DNA from: Euglena gracilis
Taxonomy: Eukaryota; Euglenida; Euglenophyceae; Euglenales
Direction: 5' to 3'
DNA: 64,000 nt
NCBI GenBank assembly: GCA_039621445.1
Contig: CP154956.1
Location: 82,208,474 to 82,272,473 of the forward strand
The translations under genes were made by a program, and so were the position numbers. Positions 35,668-48,280 of this stretch are shown piece by piece. How positions within the stretch are numbered: the stretch's first letter is position 1; each line of letters opens with the position of its first letter. The notes under the pieces are model-generated. The model searched no databases. It saw nothing but the letters and a program-made list of their open reading frames with translations, and was not told the DNA's origin.

Positions 35668-36462
35668 AGGCGACAGGTACCCTGAGCAGGGGTTTTTTTT
35701 TAAGGCCGGGGGGGGAGGGGGGGGTCCCCCCCCCCCCCCACCCCCTGGGGGGCCCGGGGGGGGGGTTCCCAGGGCAACCAACATTTCCCTGAAAATGGCC
35801 AAAAATCGCGAAAATGCCAAAACCAGCACCTTTTTCAAAAAATTTCGGCGCCGAAGACGCCGAAAAGTATAACCCCCCCGGGGACCACCTGCAGGGGGGG
35901 TCGCCGGACCCACCCCCCCCCCCCCCCCCCCCCCCCCCCCGGGAGTCCAAGACTAAAAAAAAACCCTGACCCCGAGGCACTCCCCTCGTGGGGACGGAGG
36001 TCGGTTTCCGCCCCACCGGGCTACAGCCCAATCCCATGCCGATGTGAAGGGGAGCGACAGCCGCCCTCCATGCTGGGTTCAAGCGGCCAAGAGGGTGGCC
36101 AGCCATTGATGCCGTGCATCGTCCCATCTTTGATTGACAGATGGACGCCCGTCCACCGTTTCCCGACAGAGGCAGTCCCTCCCTCCGCACTCCGACATTC
36201 CCCCCCCCCCACCCTGAAAAGCCCCCCCCCCCCCCCCAAAGGGTTGGACTCAACAGCAAACTTCTCCGAGAAAACTTTTCAAAAAGCGTCTTCGGCGCCG
36301 AAATTTTTTGAAAAAGGTGCTGTTTTTTGGCATTTTCGCGATTTTTGGCCGTTTTCAGGGAGAAGTTGGTGGCCCTGGGACCCCCCCAGCCCACCCAGGG
36401 GGTGGGTGGGGGGGACCCCCCCGGCCTTAAAAAAAAACCCTGCTCAGGGTACCTGTCGCAGC
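35668..36462. repeat. Two ~230-bp copies of one repeat in inverted orientation
   Basis: Copy 1 (35,668-35,900) begins GACAGGTACCCTGAGCAGGG followed by T9, AAGGCCGGGG, G/C runs and TTTCGGCGCCGAAG. Copy 2 (36,240-36,462) is its complement and ends CCCTGCTCAGGGTACCTGTC. They enclose about 340 bases including C-runs. Ends of the same type (A-run or T-run next to GGCCGGGG) occur near 47,905. Confidence 0.75.
35914..35940. repeat. C homopolymer of about 27
   Basis: Longest homopolymer in the window. Its assembled length may be unreliable. Confidence 0.9.
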
Positions 36463-36844
36463 CAGGTTTTCTAATACTTTGGTGATCTTCCCACTAAAAA
36501 AATCCCGAAGGAATCACCCAAGCCTGCACCAGAACTCCCAGAGGAGAGATGGACCTGGACCAGGGGGTATGAATGCAAAAGAAACCCGAACCTCACCTCT
36601 GGCCAGGTGAACACACCACTGAATCCAGGCAGGATGGAGTGGTTGATAGGAGCAGCACGCCACTCACCTACGCCCTGAATGAGAACCACAAGTCCGGCAC
36701 ACACGTCAGAGATGGGGGCAAGGGAGCACACTTGTATGGGGCTTTTTTGTACACGCAAAAATGGCTTGGGTTTGGGAGACAGATCGAGAGATTGCTGCGA
36801 TGCATCAGGCCGGCTGGAGGTGATGTAACTAAACTGAAGAGGAA

Positions 36845-36991
36845 ACTACCCCCCCCCCCCCTAGTCATATGACCGGGTTCCTGCAACCTGTGACCGGGGG
36901 GGGGGGGTCATAACACCCCCATGACCTGCAACCTGTGACCGGGGGGTGGTCGTAAATGAGGGGTGGTCGTACGACTAGGGGGGGGGGGTAA
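36845..36991. mobile_element. 147-bp poly-C-capped inverted-repeat element
   Basis: Left end ACTACCCCCCCCC...CTAGTCATATGACC; right end CGACTAGGGGGGGGGGTAA. GACCTGCAACCTGTGACCGG is repeated in the middle. Confidence 0.65.
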
Positions 36992-37273
36992 ATGACATTT
37001 ATTGGCTGTTATTATTACATCATTATCTGTGAGAAATAAAATTTCCAACAGATGGTTTTGATCAGCGAAGGAGTGCGCTTAACCAGGCTCAGGCAACTTA
37101 AGAGTTGAACCTTTTTTGCCAGCATCATTTCCCTAATCTTCACCCCCAAAAGGCTGAAAATTTTCGCACAGAAGGAGTTTGATTAGTCAGGATTTTGAAG
37201 GTAGGTTGTTGGCGCTGCCTGGCCAAATTGATTGTTACCAGGATTATCCCAAGGTCCATGTCTGCTGCACAGG

Positions 37274-37276
<3 letters not shown>

Positions 37277-37350
<74 letters not shown>
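37277..37350. repeat. (ATC)n microsatellite
   Basis: About 24 ATC units. Followed at 37,380-37,540 by irregular repeats of CCTTAAAATGCCTTAAAGTG. Confidence 0.95.
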
Positions 37351-37351
<1 letters not shown>

Positions 37352-37565
37352 TGTTATTATTGTTAAAAGCCCGAAGAAAACCTTAAAATGCCTTAAAGTG
37401 AGCCTTAAAAATTTTGGCCAAAAAGCCTTAAAGTGCCTTGAAATGCCTTCAAATGCCTTAAAAACTCGGACTTGCAAAATTTTCTCCGACCGAGAAAAAA
37501 TGAAAAACGCCTTAAAATGCCTTAAAATGCCCTGAAATTTTGGGGAAAAACTTTGCCTTCGAAAA

Positions 37566-37871
37566 ATGATGCTGCTGCTGCAGATCAATCCAGGTGCTGG
37601 AACGATCTTTTACCTCTTCAGCTACTTCGAGTTCGGGGGATTTTCATGTTGCATTAGTCAACAGACCAATGACCTTCCAACAGAACTGATGTTCATGGAT
37701 GAGAATTCCAGGCGTGTCACCTTCACGGAAGCAGCATTAAATAAATTCAGTTATCCCCCCAGTGATTCTGAGAAAATTTTTTTTGTATCGAGAACTGCGG
37801 GAAAACAGGCAATACCTGGTGTTCTGATTTCAGCATGTGGCAAAAAGGCCTCCAGAACAGAGGGCACATAG
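37566..37871 (+). CDS. Hypothetical short ORF, ~101 residues
   Basis: This plus-strand frame has a more protein-like composition than its surroundings (for example TNDLPTELMFMDENSRRV then TFTEAALNKF) and opens with ATGATG followed by Leu codons. There is no recognisable domain, and it ends where a poly-C-capped element begins. It could be an exon or a chance frame. Confidence 0.2.
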   Translation: MMLLLQINPGAGTIFYLFSYFEFGGFSCCISQQTNDLPTELMFMDENSRRVTFTEAALNKFSYPPSDSEKIFFVSRTAGKQAIPGVLISACGKKASRTEGT

Positions 37872-38272
37872 AACCCCCCCCCCCTAATAAGTGCTCAGTG
37901 CCCTAATTGTGCGCAGTGCCCTAACAAGTGCGCAGCCCCCAAGGGTCCGAAACTACCTCCTAAAAAGTGCGCACCCCCCCCAAAGGAGAAATCACGGTCA
38001 CATCTCAGGTCGAAAAGCACAAACAATTCTCAGAATTGTCCTTCTCAAACCAAACATTTCCATCGTCCAAGCCCAAATTTGACACATAATCACTTCACTC
38101 ATAGCTTGAAATCACAAAATAGGGGGAAAATTGAAAAAAGAGTGGGGGAAACATGAGTATTTTCGGCTTTGTCCTAAAAAGTGCGCAGTGCCCTAATAAA
38201 TGCGCACCCCTTGGGGTCCGAAACTACGTCCTTAAAATGCGCGCACCCGTGCACTTATTAGGGGGGGGTAAC
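37871..38272. mobile_element. 402-bp poly-C-capped inverted-repeat element
   Basis: Left end AACCCCCCCCCCCTAATAAG; right end gives the complement of GTTACCCCCCCCTAATAAGT. Internal repeats of CCTAATAA(G/A)TGCGCA and two GGGGTCCGAAACTAC-type motifs. Confidence 0.75.
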
Positions 38273-39793
38273 ACAATCCTGAATTTTTTTTCATTGCACA
38301 ATTCCTCACAACAATATTCTTTAATTTCCAATTGAAGTGCTTGTGCCATGCAACAAAAAGCTGGTTTTCTGGGCCAAGTAATGACCCCAAGTCGCCAGCC
38401 AGCCACCTGGCATGGTTCTCAAGCGGGCAAACAGCCATCAGGTCAAGCATGCTTCAGACGCAAACAAAGGCCAGGAAAGCCAGCCAGTGGCTGTAGACTG
38501 GCACACTAAATCGGAGGTCAGGAGCACGACGCAGGTCGGAGATGGATTTGGGTTGCACTTTGCATCTCTGGAGGTCAGTGGAGGTGGATGCAGACATGAT
38601 GACACATTGGCAAAACTTGCGCGGGTTATTGCGGAAGTTTTGCGTGTTCTTCCCGACGATTTTTTTGACTCCTGGGAAATGATATCAATTTCGGAAAATT
38701 TTGCACACTAGACCATACAAAATACAAAAAAAATGAATGTTTCTTTTGAATGCCTCGGGGCCTGGCCCGGAGTGGGATAAAAAAAATGCCTTCTGGATCT
38801 TTTGGCAGCTTAACTGCTGCCCCTCCCCCCCGGGGGGGGGGCCCTGGAGTTGGACAGAGGAGGTCCACATTCTCAAAACCCAACCCTAACCTTATTACAA
38901 ACCTTCACCCTTTCCCTAACCCCTTATACTGGGAGCAGGCGTTCCATACTACGCGCGTGTCCGGGTCATCTCCTGTGGAGAGCACGGAAGCACAAGGAAA
39001 TTTGGGTCCAGGCCAACTTCTCAAATGCAGGGGTCCAACCCCCCGTCTGACTACTGTGACCTCCCCCCTGGGGAGGGGAGTTGTTAGACGTTGCCTTTTT
39101 TATGATTATTTGAACTAAAAGTGGAAGCTTGCACAGACGTTCTCATGTTCCTTTGGGGAGTCAAATGGGCAAAAGATGGGTAAAATGATGGTTGGCATAC
39201 CAGAATGCCAGCAGAACGTATTGTGGCAAAAAGGATGCAAGAGATGCATGCAACAAAAAAACATAAAACCCTGGCAGGGGCCCCAAATACCCTGGCAGGG
39301 GCCTTGTCCTTGCGTTGCCCGGGTAACTTGGCAAGGGCAAGGCAAAAAAGAAGGTTCCAGAAACCAGACGTGTTTTTTTTTTTGCATTCGTGACACACAA
39401 GCTGTCGGCATCAGTTTCTAACCCCTCTACCAAAATTCAAGGCGGATACCCATCGTCTCAACCGCCCTGTTCCCCCCAAAAAGGGCGTCACTTAACGACC
39501 TCCCCAGGGGGGGGGTCCAACTCAGAGGTTGGAAACTTGGGCTGACTGGAAAAAGGCTCCAGGCTGACTCCAGCTTAAGAAATTCCCTGCTGGCAAGGAG
39601 AATGGCCAACACGATGGTTCCAGGTTCCTGGCACCATTCCAGGTTGTCTGGGGGGTCAGCATTCCTTGGCGAATGGCCGAAGCCGGTTCTCCAATAAATC
39701 CCAGTTGGGCCTAGTTTCAGCCCTCGGATCCCTATGGGGGGGATTCCCGCCAGCCAGCACCTTTTTTCTTTCTTTCAAATCAGCAGCTTCCCA
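38273..39793. other. No gene recognised
   Basis: Frames are short on both strands. A GGCAGGGGCC direct repeat and a dispersed-repeat word (39,546-39,566) are the only structures noticed. Confidence 0.35.
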
Positions 39794-42373
39794 TTTAGAC
39801 GGCCGGGAATGCACTTTTCTTGTTGAGTCACAAAATTCTGACAATTTTAGTGAAAATGCGCATCCGCGCATTTTGGAAGCGGAGTGCGCAGGTGCGCATT
39901 CTGAAGGGTTTGATGTCTCTTCCAGAGTGGGTTAAAACACCACAAAAAATGAGCTGTTTGGATATTACACGACCACAAGGACCACCCCTTGTTTACTGGT
40001 TCAACTACGTAGCATGCTGCTTACAGCTGTTTCATGACGACTGTGGTACAGTGCGTGGCTGGACACACACTCGGCACACTCCAAATGGCATGCGGAACAC
40101 AAGCAATGCAGGCCAACCTGGACCTGGGTGTGCCATCTTGTGTTCACCAGTGCGTGCTGATGGCTCCTGGGGGGCAGGACCTGGCGAACCCAGGATGAGC
40201 GTGGGAAGGAACTCCTTGCAGCCATAGAGACACAGCCCTCCCACGGTCAAAACAACAGGTGTATCACTGAGTGACAAGGCCGAAGAATGCGCACCTGCGC
40301 ATTTTTTGGAAACCCAAAAGAATGCGCAGGTGCGCATTTTTGGAATGGACACAGGCTGTGGGAAGGGGGAATGCGCACATGCGCATTGATGTTGAAAGAC
40401 ACACTGGGTATGGCCTGTTGTTTGCCTGCCTTGAATCCGAGTTGTGCATCGCTGTGATGTGGTTTCGGGCTTGCAGAACATGGGTGTGTGAGGGGCAGTT
40501 AAACCAAGATAATCACCCTGGGCAACAATGTCGCTGTACCAGACCACCCTGGAACACGACACCTGCAGCGGCGTGGAAAACCCTGGGCTCGGCGACGGCA
40601 GGTGTCAAGGCACGCATCCATGTCTTTCACTGACAGGGAACTGCCCCCCTGCAGGTCAAGTCACCGAACAAATCAGAATGCGCACCTGCGCATTCGAGTT
40701 CACCCACTGCAGTCCAGTGCCCAGCCCAGCCTACGCTGCTCTCATGAACGTGTGGAGCACGTCACAACGCACGTGAACGTCCCCCATCCGGCGGAGGTGA
40801 TGGGCCGGTTGATGCCAGCGTTGTCCGACCCTACGCAGGCCCTTGAGATCGCGAGACAGGCACAAGCACATCACAACAAAAACTTGCCGATAAACCCAAT
40901 AATTTTTTCGTTCTGCTTTTTCTGTGCATTCCATTGTGTCGTACCAAGGGAAAACAGATGAGAAAGGGACTTTGGTGCCCGAGGAAATTCCTCAGTGACG
41001 GGCACCCTAATTCCCAACTGCGGTCAACAGTCTTTCATGGCATGAGTAAAAAGCTGGTGAATGCGCACATGCGCAAAAAAGCGTCCTGTGCCTTTCTGTA
41101 AATTACAGCCGCACCGCCGATTATTTGCACTCCCAAGTGGGCATGCCACCACCCACGCCAACTCTCCCCGCCTGGCCTGGGTTTGAAACCACACGGCTGA
41201 GGTGTAGACCTCCCTGTGAGGTATCCGAGGACGAGGCAGCCCTGGAGCGAAACACAGCAGGGGAGGACCACCACCTGTGGCCTTGCGTCACCCACCACAC
41301 AGAACCCTTTTTTATCATGTACTCAGAGTCGACGCTCCAGCACTGCAAACTACACATCCCCTGGCCGCTGTGAAGACCAAGGAAAGCACATATGCACACA
41401 CCTTCGCCACACACTCCATCTGCAATGGCTGCAGTCAAACATGGCACATCGGGGTGAATGCGCACATGCGCATTCCCTTCTTGTGTCTCCCCTTAAAGCA
41501 CCCTGGTAGGAGGTTGCCACACAGGGCGATGCCCAACAACTCAGCACACAAGGTGGAGGCACAGCCAGGGAGACGTACACCCTGCTCTGGCGTCACCCAC
41601 CTGTGCAATGAGATGCCTCTGAAATCGTCAACAAAAAGGCCAGCAGTGCACCATGGGGGTAGCCCTGCAACAATGTTGTGCTGGCACTGGGTTCAGGAGA
41701 GCGAGACACAACTCCCCACAACACAGAGAATGCGCACCTGCGCACTCCCCCTCACAAAATGCGCAGGCGCGCACTCTTGTGGTTGCCCAGCACTGCTCCC
41801 CTCCTGCTCTCCTGCAGATGAACTCACAGCCAGCCAGCGAAAGAATGGCCTCAAGAGTGCGCACGTGCACATTCTTGTGTCTGATGCACCCTCGGAGAGG
41901 AGCCATTTTATATCGTTTGTGAGGGCTGTTCTGGAGGGTGTAATCTGTGGCAGAAAGGGTTGAAGCGGGGCTCCGCTCCGTACCTTTAAAAAATAGTGAC
42001 ACACAGGAAAGGCGTGCAAAGCCACACCCAGCACTTAGGCGGCCGGATTCGCATTTAAGCTTTTTTCCTTTGGATGCGCGCAATTGCACAAATATACCAT
42101 TTTTTTTGTAACCCCTGGGACCCTGTACCCTGACACCCAGAACACGATTTAAGAACCGTTACACCCATCTATTGGAGGGGATTAACTCCCAGTGGTCTGG
42201 TGTGCATGCTGCTTACCGGGTGACGTTAATAGGGCTGGGGGTGAGACTTGTGCTGTTGTACATCAAACGGGAGAGAGGCACACACCCCTTGTGACGACAC
42301 TTGGAAACGGTGCTGACGTGCTGGCTGAACTGGCTTGGACACTGCCGCCACTGGTGAGGACACACGAGCCTCA

Positions 42374-42904
42374 TTAAACCCCCCCCCCCAAATATAAGAA
42401 ACCCCTCGCTATAAGAAACCCCCAAATATAAGAAACCCTTTGGCTGATTTTCAGCCGACACCCAAATATAAGTAACCCCCAAATATAAGAAACCCCTGGG
42501 CTGTTGGACGCCAATCCAAATATAAGAAACCCCTCATTTTCACCATGGGCCACAGCAAAATCTCAAGGCTCGATCAACACAAAGATGAAGCCAATCTAGT
42601 CTATTGCTTCTTTGCAAAGCAAGAGTTCAGAAGCAACTGCTTTTTGGAAACACCTGTCCGTGTCACGACCCCCTTCCCCACTGCTTTAATGGCAGTCAGA
42701 CATGAAGAATCCTACACACGGCGGTCACATGTAATTAATTATATGAAGGATCCGAAGGAAGAAGAAGTTCCATTTATAAGAAACCCTTGGGGCCGGCCTT
42801 CGACACCCAAATATAAGAAACCCCCAAATATAAGAAACCCTTTGGGCCGATCGGCCGACACCCAAATATAACAAACGGGTTTCTTATATTTGGGGGGGGG
42901 TTTA
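42374..42904. mobile_element. 531-bp poly-C-capped element nested at the third level
   Basis: Left end TTAAACCCCCCCCCC then AAATATAAGAAACCCC; right end GGGTTTCTTATATTTGGGGG then GGTTTA. The AAATATAAGAAACCCC unit is repeated several times near both ends. A 3-bp duplication, TCA, may flank it. Confidence 0.8.
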
Positions 42905-44719
42905 GATCACACCACCACAGACACAAAGACTACGTGAGGCAGCCGTCACGCAATTGATGTGTGTTTGTGCGCGCAATTGCGCAAATCAAAACAATTGTGT
43001 TTATGGGCGCATTTGTGCAAATAAAACGTAAACCGATGATGATAAAATGACGTGTTGGTGGGCGCAAATGCGCGCACAAACACATTTGGTGGTGTGCGCA
43101 TTTGCGCAAATGCGCACACCAACACGTTTATGTTTATATGCGCAAATGCGCCCACCAACATGTACTTTTACTTTCTGTGTTAAAAGACACCAATGAGGAC
43201 CATGACCTGCGAGGTTTAAAACGTGATGGGCGTGTTGGTGCGCGCAATTGCGCAAATAAACGCAATTACGTTTGTGCGCGCATTTGCGCAAATGCGTACA
43301 CAAACATTTTATACACCGCTTCAAAATGATGTGTTTGTAGGAGCCTTAGAGCACACAAACAAAGTTGTGTTTACTTGCGCAAATGCGTGCATCAATGCGT
43401 GCGGCATCACACATCAGTTGTGCGATACCATCTCCTCCTCCGTGACAGCTGGCGAACGCAATTCCTCACGCCAACCCATGGTTTGCGCCACAATTACGTG
43501 GCGATGAAATTTGTGGTGAGAGGTGGTGTGGAGTGTTCACTGGAACACGGCATGTGATTGGCCAAAATTTGCCTGTCTCACGTGTGTACATTTGCACTGC
43601 TGTTACCCGGCCCACACGACCTGTTGTTTTGGCGTCATCCGTTTGGCAGTTAAACGTGCAAACGACCTGTGGCTGTTGGACACCTTTTCTGCAACAGGAC
43701 TGCGTTTCAAGAAGACTAAATTTGGCACCTGAAATACCCAGGACGTGTCGGGCCGGAGTCCGTTTTACGGTTTTCTTTGCCATTTTTCCCTTGAAAAACG
43801 CAAAAAACACCGGTTTTTGTGCATAATTTGGGGGGAGTGGGTCCCACGGCTTTGACGTACCCAATCGAGTGGTAAAGGTTCAACACTTCCTTGCATCCAA
43901 AATAACGGGTGCTTGAGGGCTACCTCTCTCCGGCTGCTGGTTGCCATGCACTGGCACCACGTCATACCCCCAGTCTTACACCCTGGTTGCGGGGCACAAC
44001 GTGGCAGCTGTGGTGGGTGTCGTTGCACCGGGGAAGTGGATGCTGACCTGTTGGGTGCTGAAGCATCAGCAGCTGATGGGGCTTTGACGGCGGAGCCCAG
44101 GCCGCAGGTCAGCGGCAGGGCCCTTGGGACCCAAAAATTGGTGCCGGTGGCGGTGTACCGTTACTGGGTGGCTATGCACGCACCTTCTGGAGATCCCATG
44201 TCCCCATCTTTTGTGGGACCTGTCAATGGTCCAAAAACGGCACAATAACACCATATACCGGAGGAGACGGTGTGGTCATTTGCTTTCAACCCATTCAGAA
44301 GCCACTAAGGGTAGTTGCAGGAGAGCCAAATGCAATCGTTTTCTACTCCTCCATTAGTTGTTTATTTGCGCATTTGCGCGCATCACGTTGTTTGTGGGCG
44401 CAAATGCGCAAATAAACATAGTAAATTGTGCAGTTTCTTCATGCAGTTTATTTGCGAATTTGAGCCCACAAACAACGTGATGCGCGCAAATGCGCAAATA
44501 AACCACATCTGCTCTCAGTGTTTGACAATTGTGTTTCCGTCACACCGTTCTTATTTGTGTTTATGGGCGCAAATGCGCGCATAAAACATAATTTGTTTGT
44601 GCGCGCATTTGCGCACATAAGCTTGCGCCGTTGACAAACAGTGTGACAAACTCACCAACTGGATGGCCCGTCAGTCTGTACCGTCAGGGCCTCTATGTCA
44701 CGCAGTTTATCAACGGCGT

Positions 44720-45420
44720 CAGTTCATGGGTGCCAAAGCCCAACACTAGAAAAACAAAATTGTGTTGATGCGCGCAATTGCGCGCATCAACATAAACATG
44801 TTGGTGCGCGCATTTGCGCGCATAAACACAATTTTGTCCTTCCAATGTTGGGCTTCTTCTGCAGGGTTCTTTGCCACACAGCTGGTTCTGCGCATCCCGG
44901 GTACAAGCCGGGTGGGAGACACCCGTTCCCCTTGATTCCCTTCATTCCCTGTGGACCCCAATTCATCCCCTCTGCGCTTCCCTCGCCCAACACCCCGTAC
45001 TCACCTTCCTTCCCCTGTGTCCCTCCCGCCGGCTCAGTCACACCACACTCACACCCCCTGGCACCTCCTCCCCGCACTTTAACAAACAGCCCAAAAACAC
45101 CACACCAAGGTGCCGCATGCAACGCAGTCCGGCAAACACCCAGGACTCACACCGCCGGCAGCTCGGACACACCCGGGGGCACAGCCGAAAGAAGCAACAA
45201 GGGCGGTAAAGGTCCCGTTCCTAAGGTGCTTTTTTGCGTTTTCTTCCCTTTCGGCCGGCAAGGTCCCGGGGGTTTCAAAGTACAAAATCCATTTTGGGAC
45301 ACCCCAAAAACACCATTTTTTTGCCAAAGTCCCAGGGGTCTCCCAGCCAAAATCAGAATTTTGCTCATTTTTTGCACTCTCTTGTTGCCATGTTTTCAAA
45401 CCCCCCTGACCTTCACAGCC
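44720..45420. other. Interior of nested element, no gene
   Basis: The longest plus frame (44,695-45,471) has a Pro/His/Thr-rich, shadow-like composition and no domain. Confidence 0.3.
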
Positions 45421-46285
45421 GAAACAAAGCACAATCAAAAAAATCGTAAAGGCGCGCAAATGCGCAAATAAAAAGAAAAAAAAAGCTTAAGTGCGAATCC
45501 GGCCGCCTAAGCAGCACCCCATCCCAAACGTCAGACCCAAACACAAGTGATCCCACATGGTGATGTGCCATGGTGCCTATGAGAAGGCACATGCGGAGCG
45601 GACGCGTGCGCCACTGGAGGGATGCTGTGCAGTGCACCGTGTGGAATGGCAAACAGCAGGTAGCCTGAGGAGGGTGACGAGCCCTCCCCAACACACATCT
45701 GGTGTGGATTTAAACACACCCACCCCACCACTCTCTGTATGCAGAGTGCACGCACACAACAAACATTCACCATCGTCCCCTCGTGCCCTGCTTCCAGCAC
45801 AGGGCACAGAACCTCCCCTCCACTCTAACTGTAGAGACCACAATGCCCCCTTCCCACAACCACCCCCGGGAGCCACAATAACCGTCCAAAACTTCAGGAA
45901 AAGGCCAGGACGGGGAGGGGGGTGAATGTGCTCCTGCGCATTCACTGGGCACCACCAAACAGGGGGGACAATTACAGGTACAACGCCTTCACCTGACGAG
46001 GGTTTGTCCTCGTGAAACAGCGTTTCGTGTCGCACCTACTTCGGCAGACGGGGGTTTCCCCCCGGTCGACGGAGGTGCTAAACCGTCATTTTCAAAACGA
46101 AAAAAGTCGGTTTGCCCAGGAAAAAACCCAGGGATCGAAGGTAGTGGTACCAATTTTGGTACCAGGGGTTTCAGCTGACGGGTCGGCCGCCCCGTCAAGT
46201 GATGGCAACAGACTTGGTCACAAAAGAATGCGCAGGTGCGCAAAAAAACCACCAAAAATGAGAAGTGCATTCCCGGCCATCTAAG

Positions 46286-48280
46286 TCCCAGGCTTTGGAC
46301 CCACCCTCAGGGCTCTATGGGAAGGCCTGGCAGTGGGGCCTGACCCCACCCACTTCGGATTACCGTACAGTTTTTTTTTATCATGCTGAAATTCTTTTGT
46401 GGAGGGCTCATTCTTTGCCTACCCAACATTCAGACCAAAAAATTCAACATTTCCTCCATCTGGAATATCTGCATTTGACCAACCCAGGGAGGAGCCCTGA
46501 AATGCCTGCACTTGCAGGCTGGAGGGGTCGTGCCTGCCTGGCCACATATACATGGATACAGGCAGAAATTTCACCCCAAAAAAATGTGTTTTTGTCAGCC
46601 TTCCAATGCCTTCGGTGCCAGGGTACCTTGGCCGAGTGCCAAAAGCACTTTAGGCCATGTCCCACGCAACCCTGGCTGCCTGGGGGGGGGTCGGGTCTGG
46701 GTGATTGCCGAGGCAGGCACCTCCTGAGGGGGGGGGGCAGAGAAAAAATTAACTTCTCAATGCTGACACCATTTGGGGACCGTTGAAATCCTGGCCATAC
46801 TCTGAATCACTTTTACTGACGGACTCAGAATGAAAAAAGATTAAAGGTGGAATGCAAACTGGGGAGGGATGGGCGACGTGTTGGGAGGGAACAGAGCGAG
46901 GTCAGCAAACATTCACAGCATTGTCTGTCATTGTCTGCCAGCCTTACAGGGGAATGAAACTGAAATGCAAACAGGATGGACACCTTCCTTTCATTCCCAG
47001 AGAAATGACACTGGTGACACCAGTGTGTGGCACTTCAAAGTGTCACACACTGTGGAAATGGGGGGCGGTCTGAACCCTCGAAAAATAGCACATCTAAAAA
47101 AAGATAAAGCACCTTTGCTTAAAAAAAAGGTTCATTCCATTTTTCTTTGCTTCATTCCACTCAGATGACTCAAAATATGACATGGTTGCTGAAATCTAAA
47201 AAAATCACTACAGTTGTTATTGGTAAAGGATAAATTTCAAACAAGTAAAAATGGAGTGAATTCACTTCATGAAAATTGATCAAAACTTGGCTTCACCCTT
47301 CAGGATGGTTCTGCTTCCTTGGAAGGGGGTACAAAAATGACGTCGTCCTTTTGCATGGTTTTGAACATATGAACTGCACAATTTCTCACTGGTCAGCAAG
47401 GACATGTCATCGACTGCAAGCTCTGGGATCCCTTGGGGTCGAGGGGAAATAAAATTGTTCCAGCGGCGAAGCCTGACTGGACCATAAAAAAAATGGCAAA
47501 AAGCGCCAAAAATTTTTGTGGGAAGGGATGGCCAAAATGGCCATTTTTGAGCATTTTGGGGGTTTGTTTCACCTCAAAAATCTTGCCAAAATCTCCAACC
47601 TAGCGGGATTTGGGCATTTTTGTCCAAATCTTGGTGGTTTGGAGCTAGCTAGAAAGACCAATTACAACACTCCCCTCCCCAGACATCCCACCCCCAAGGG
47701 TCAACAGCCAGCACCTTTTTCCAGCCGGCTGACTGGACTCCTCCTTAAGAAGGTCACTGCCACCAGGATTTTGGGTAATACCCCATTTCCTCACAATCTT
47801 CATTTTGCAGCCATTTTTGGCACAGATTATCAACGTTGGCGGAAATACTCAACAATGCTCACTGCCACAAGCATTTCATTGCAGTCTTTGGAGCAGGGCC
47901 AGGTATTTCTTTTTAAGGCCGGGGGAGAGGGAGAGGGCACCCCACCCACCCACCCAACCCACCCACCTGGGGCGTATCCCCCCCACCCCCAGGGAAGAGG
48001 TCCGGCAGACCCACCCACCCTCCCCTCCCCAGGGACGTTCTGGGGGAGGGGGAGGGTGGTCCGAACCCCCTCCCAACACGGAGAGGGGGGGGGCAGACCC
48101 CCCCCCCCCCAACAGTGAAACTGAAGGGGGCTGGGAACCCCTTTCGGTTTTGTAGGCTGGCAGATTGCCGGATACCAAGCCAAGTTTGAAGAAAAATCCT
48201 TGATTTTTCTTTGAAAATCCAAAAAATGCTCATTTTTTTGCATCTTTTGATTTTTTTTTTCATGTAGAAAGCACAGAAAC
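46286..48280. other. No gene recognised
   Basis: Contains a GTGACACCAGTGT-type short inverted repeat near 47,013-47,026, a dispersed-repeat word (47,707-47,735), and a G/C-run element start (TTTTTAAGGCCGGGGGAGAG, 47,911). Frames here are composition-driven. Confidence 0.35.

Larger units (their letters stand above)
42034..45511. mobile_element. 3.5-kb inverted-repeat DNA element (family 1), nested
   Basis: Both ends read inward CTTAGGCGGCCGGATTCGCA, followed by (T/C)TTAAGC and T-runs. CAGCA flanks it on both sides (42,029-42,033 and 45,512-45,516). Internal palindromes differ in sequence from its host (GTGCGCGCATTTGCGCAAAT, GCGCAATTGCGC) but follow the same plan. It contains a further element at 42,374-42,904. 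Confidence 0.9.
39794..46285. mobile_element. 6.5-kb inverted-repeat DNA element (family 1), host of two nested insertions
   Basis: Left end TTTAGACGGCCGGGAATGCA; right end, read inward, CTTAGATGGCCGGGAATGCA; flanked by TCCCA on both sides (39,789-39,793 and 46,286-46,290). Inside are at least a dozen spaced palindromes of the type AATGCGCACCTGCGCATT (for example 40,288, 40,321, 40,370, 40,677, 41,456, 41,729, 46,226). No transposase-like frame is seen. A related complete element occupies 42,034-45,511. It is a non-autonomous DNA transposon; superfamily not assigned. Confidence 0.8.

Noticed and set aside
38880-38935. Telomere-like CCCTAACC words
   Set aside because: Only isolated, non-tandem occurrences.
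44695-45471. 258-codon plus-strand frame in the nested element
   Set aside because: Pro/His/Thr-rich composition, no motif, and it runs through an inverted-repeat terminus. Not a transposase.
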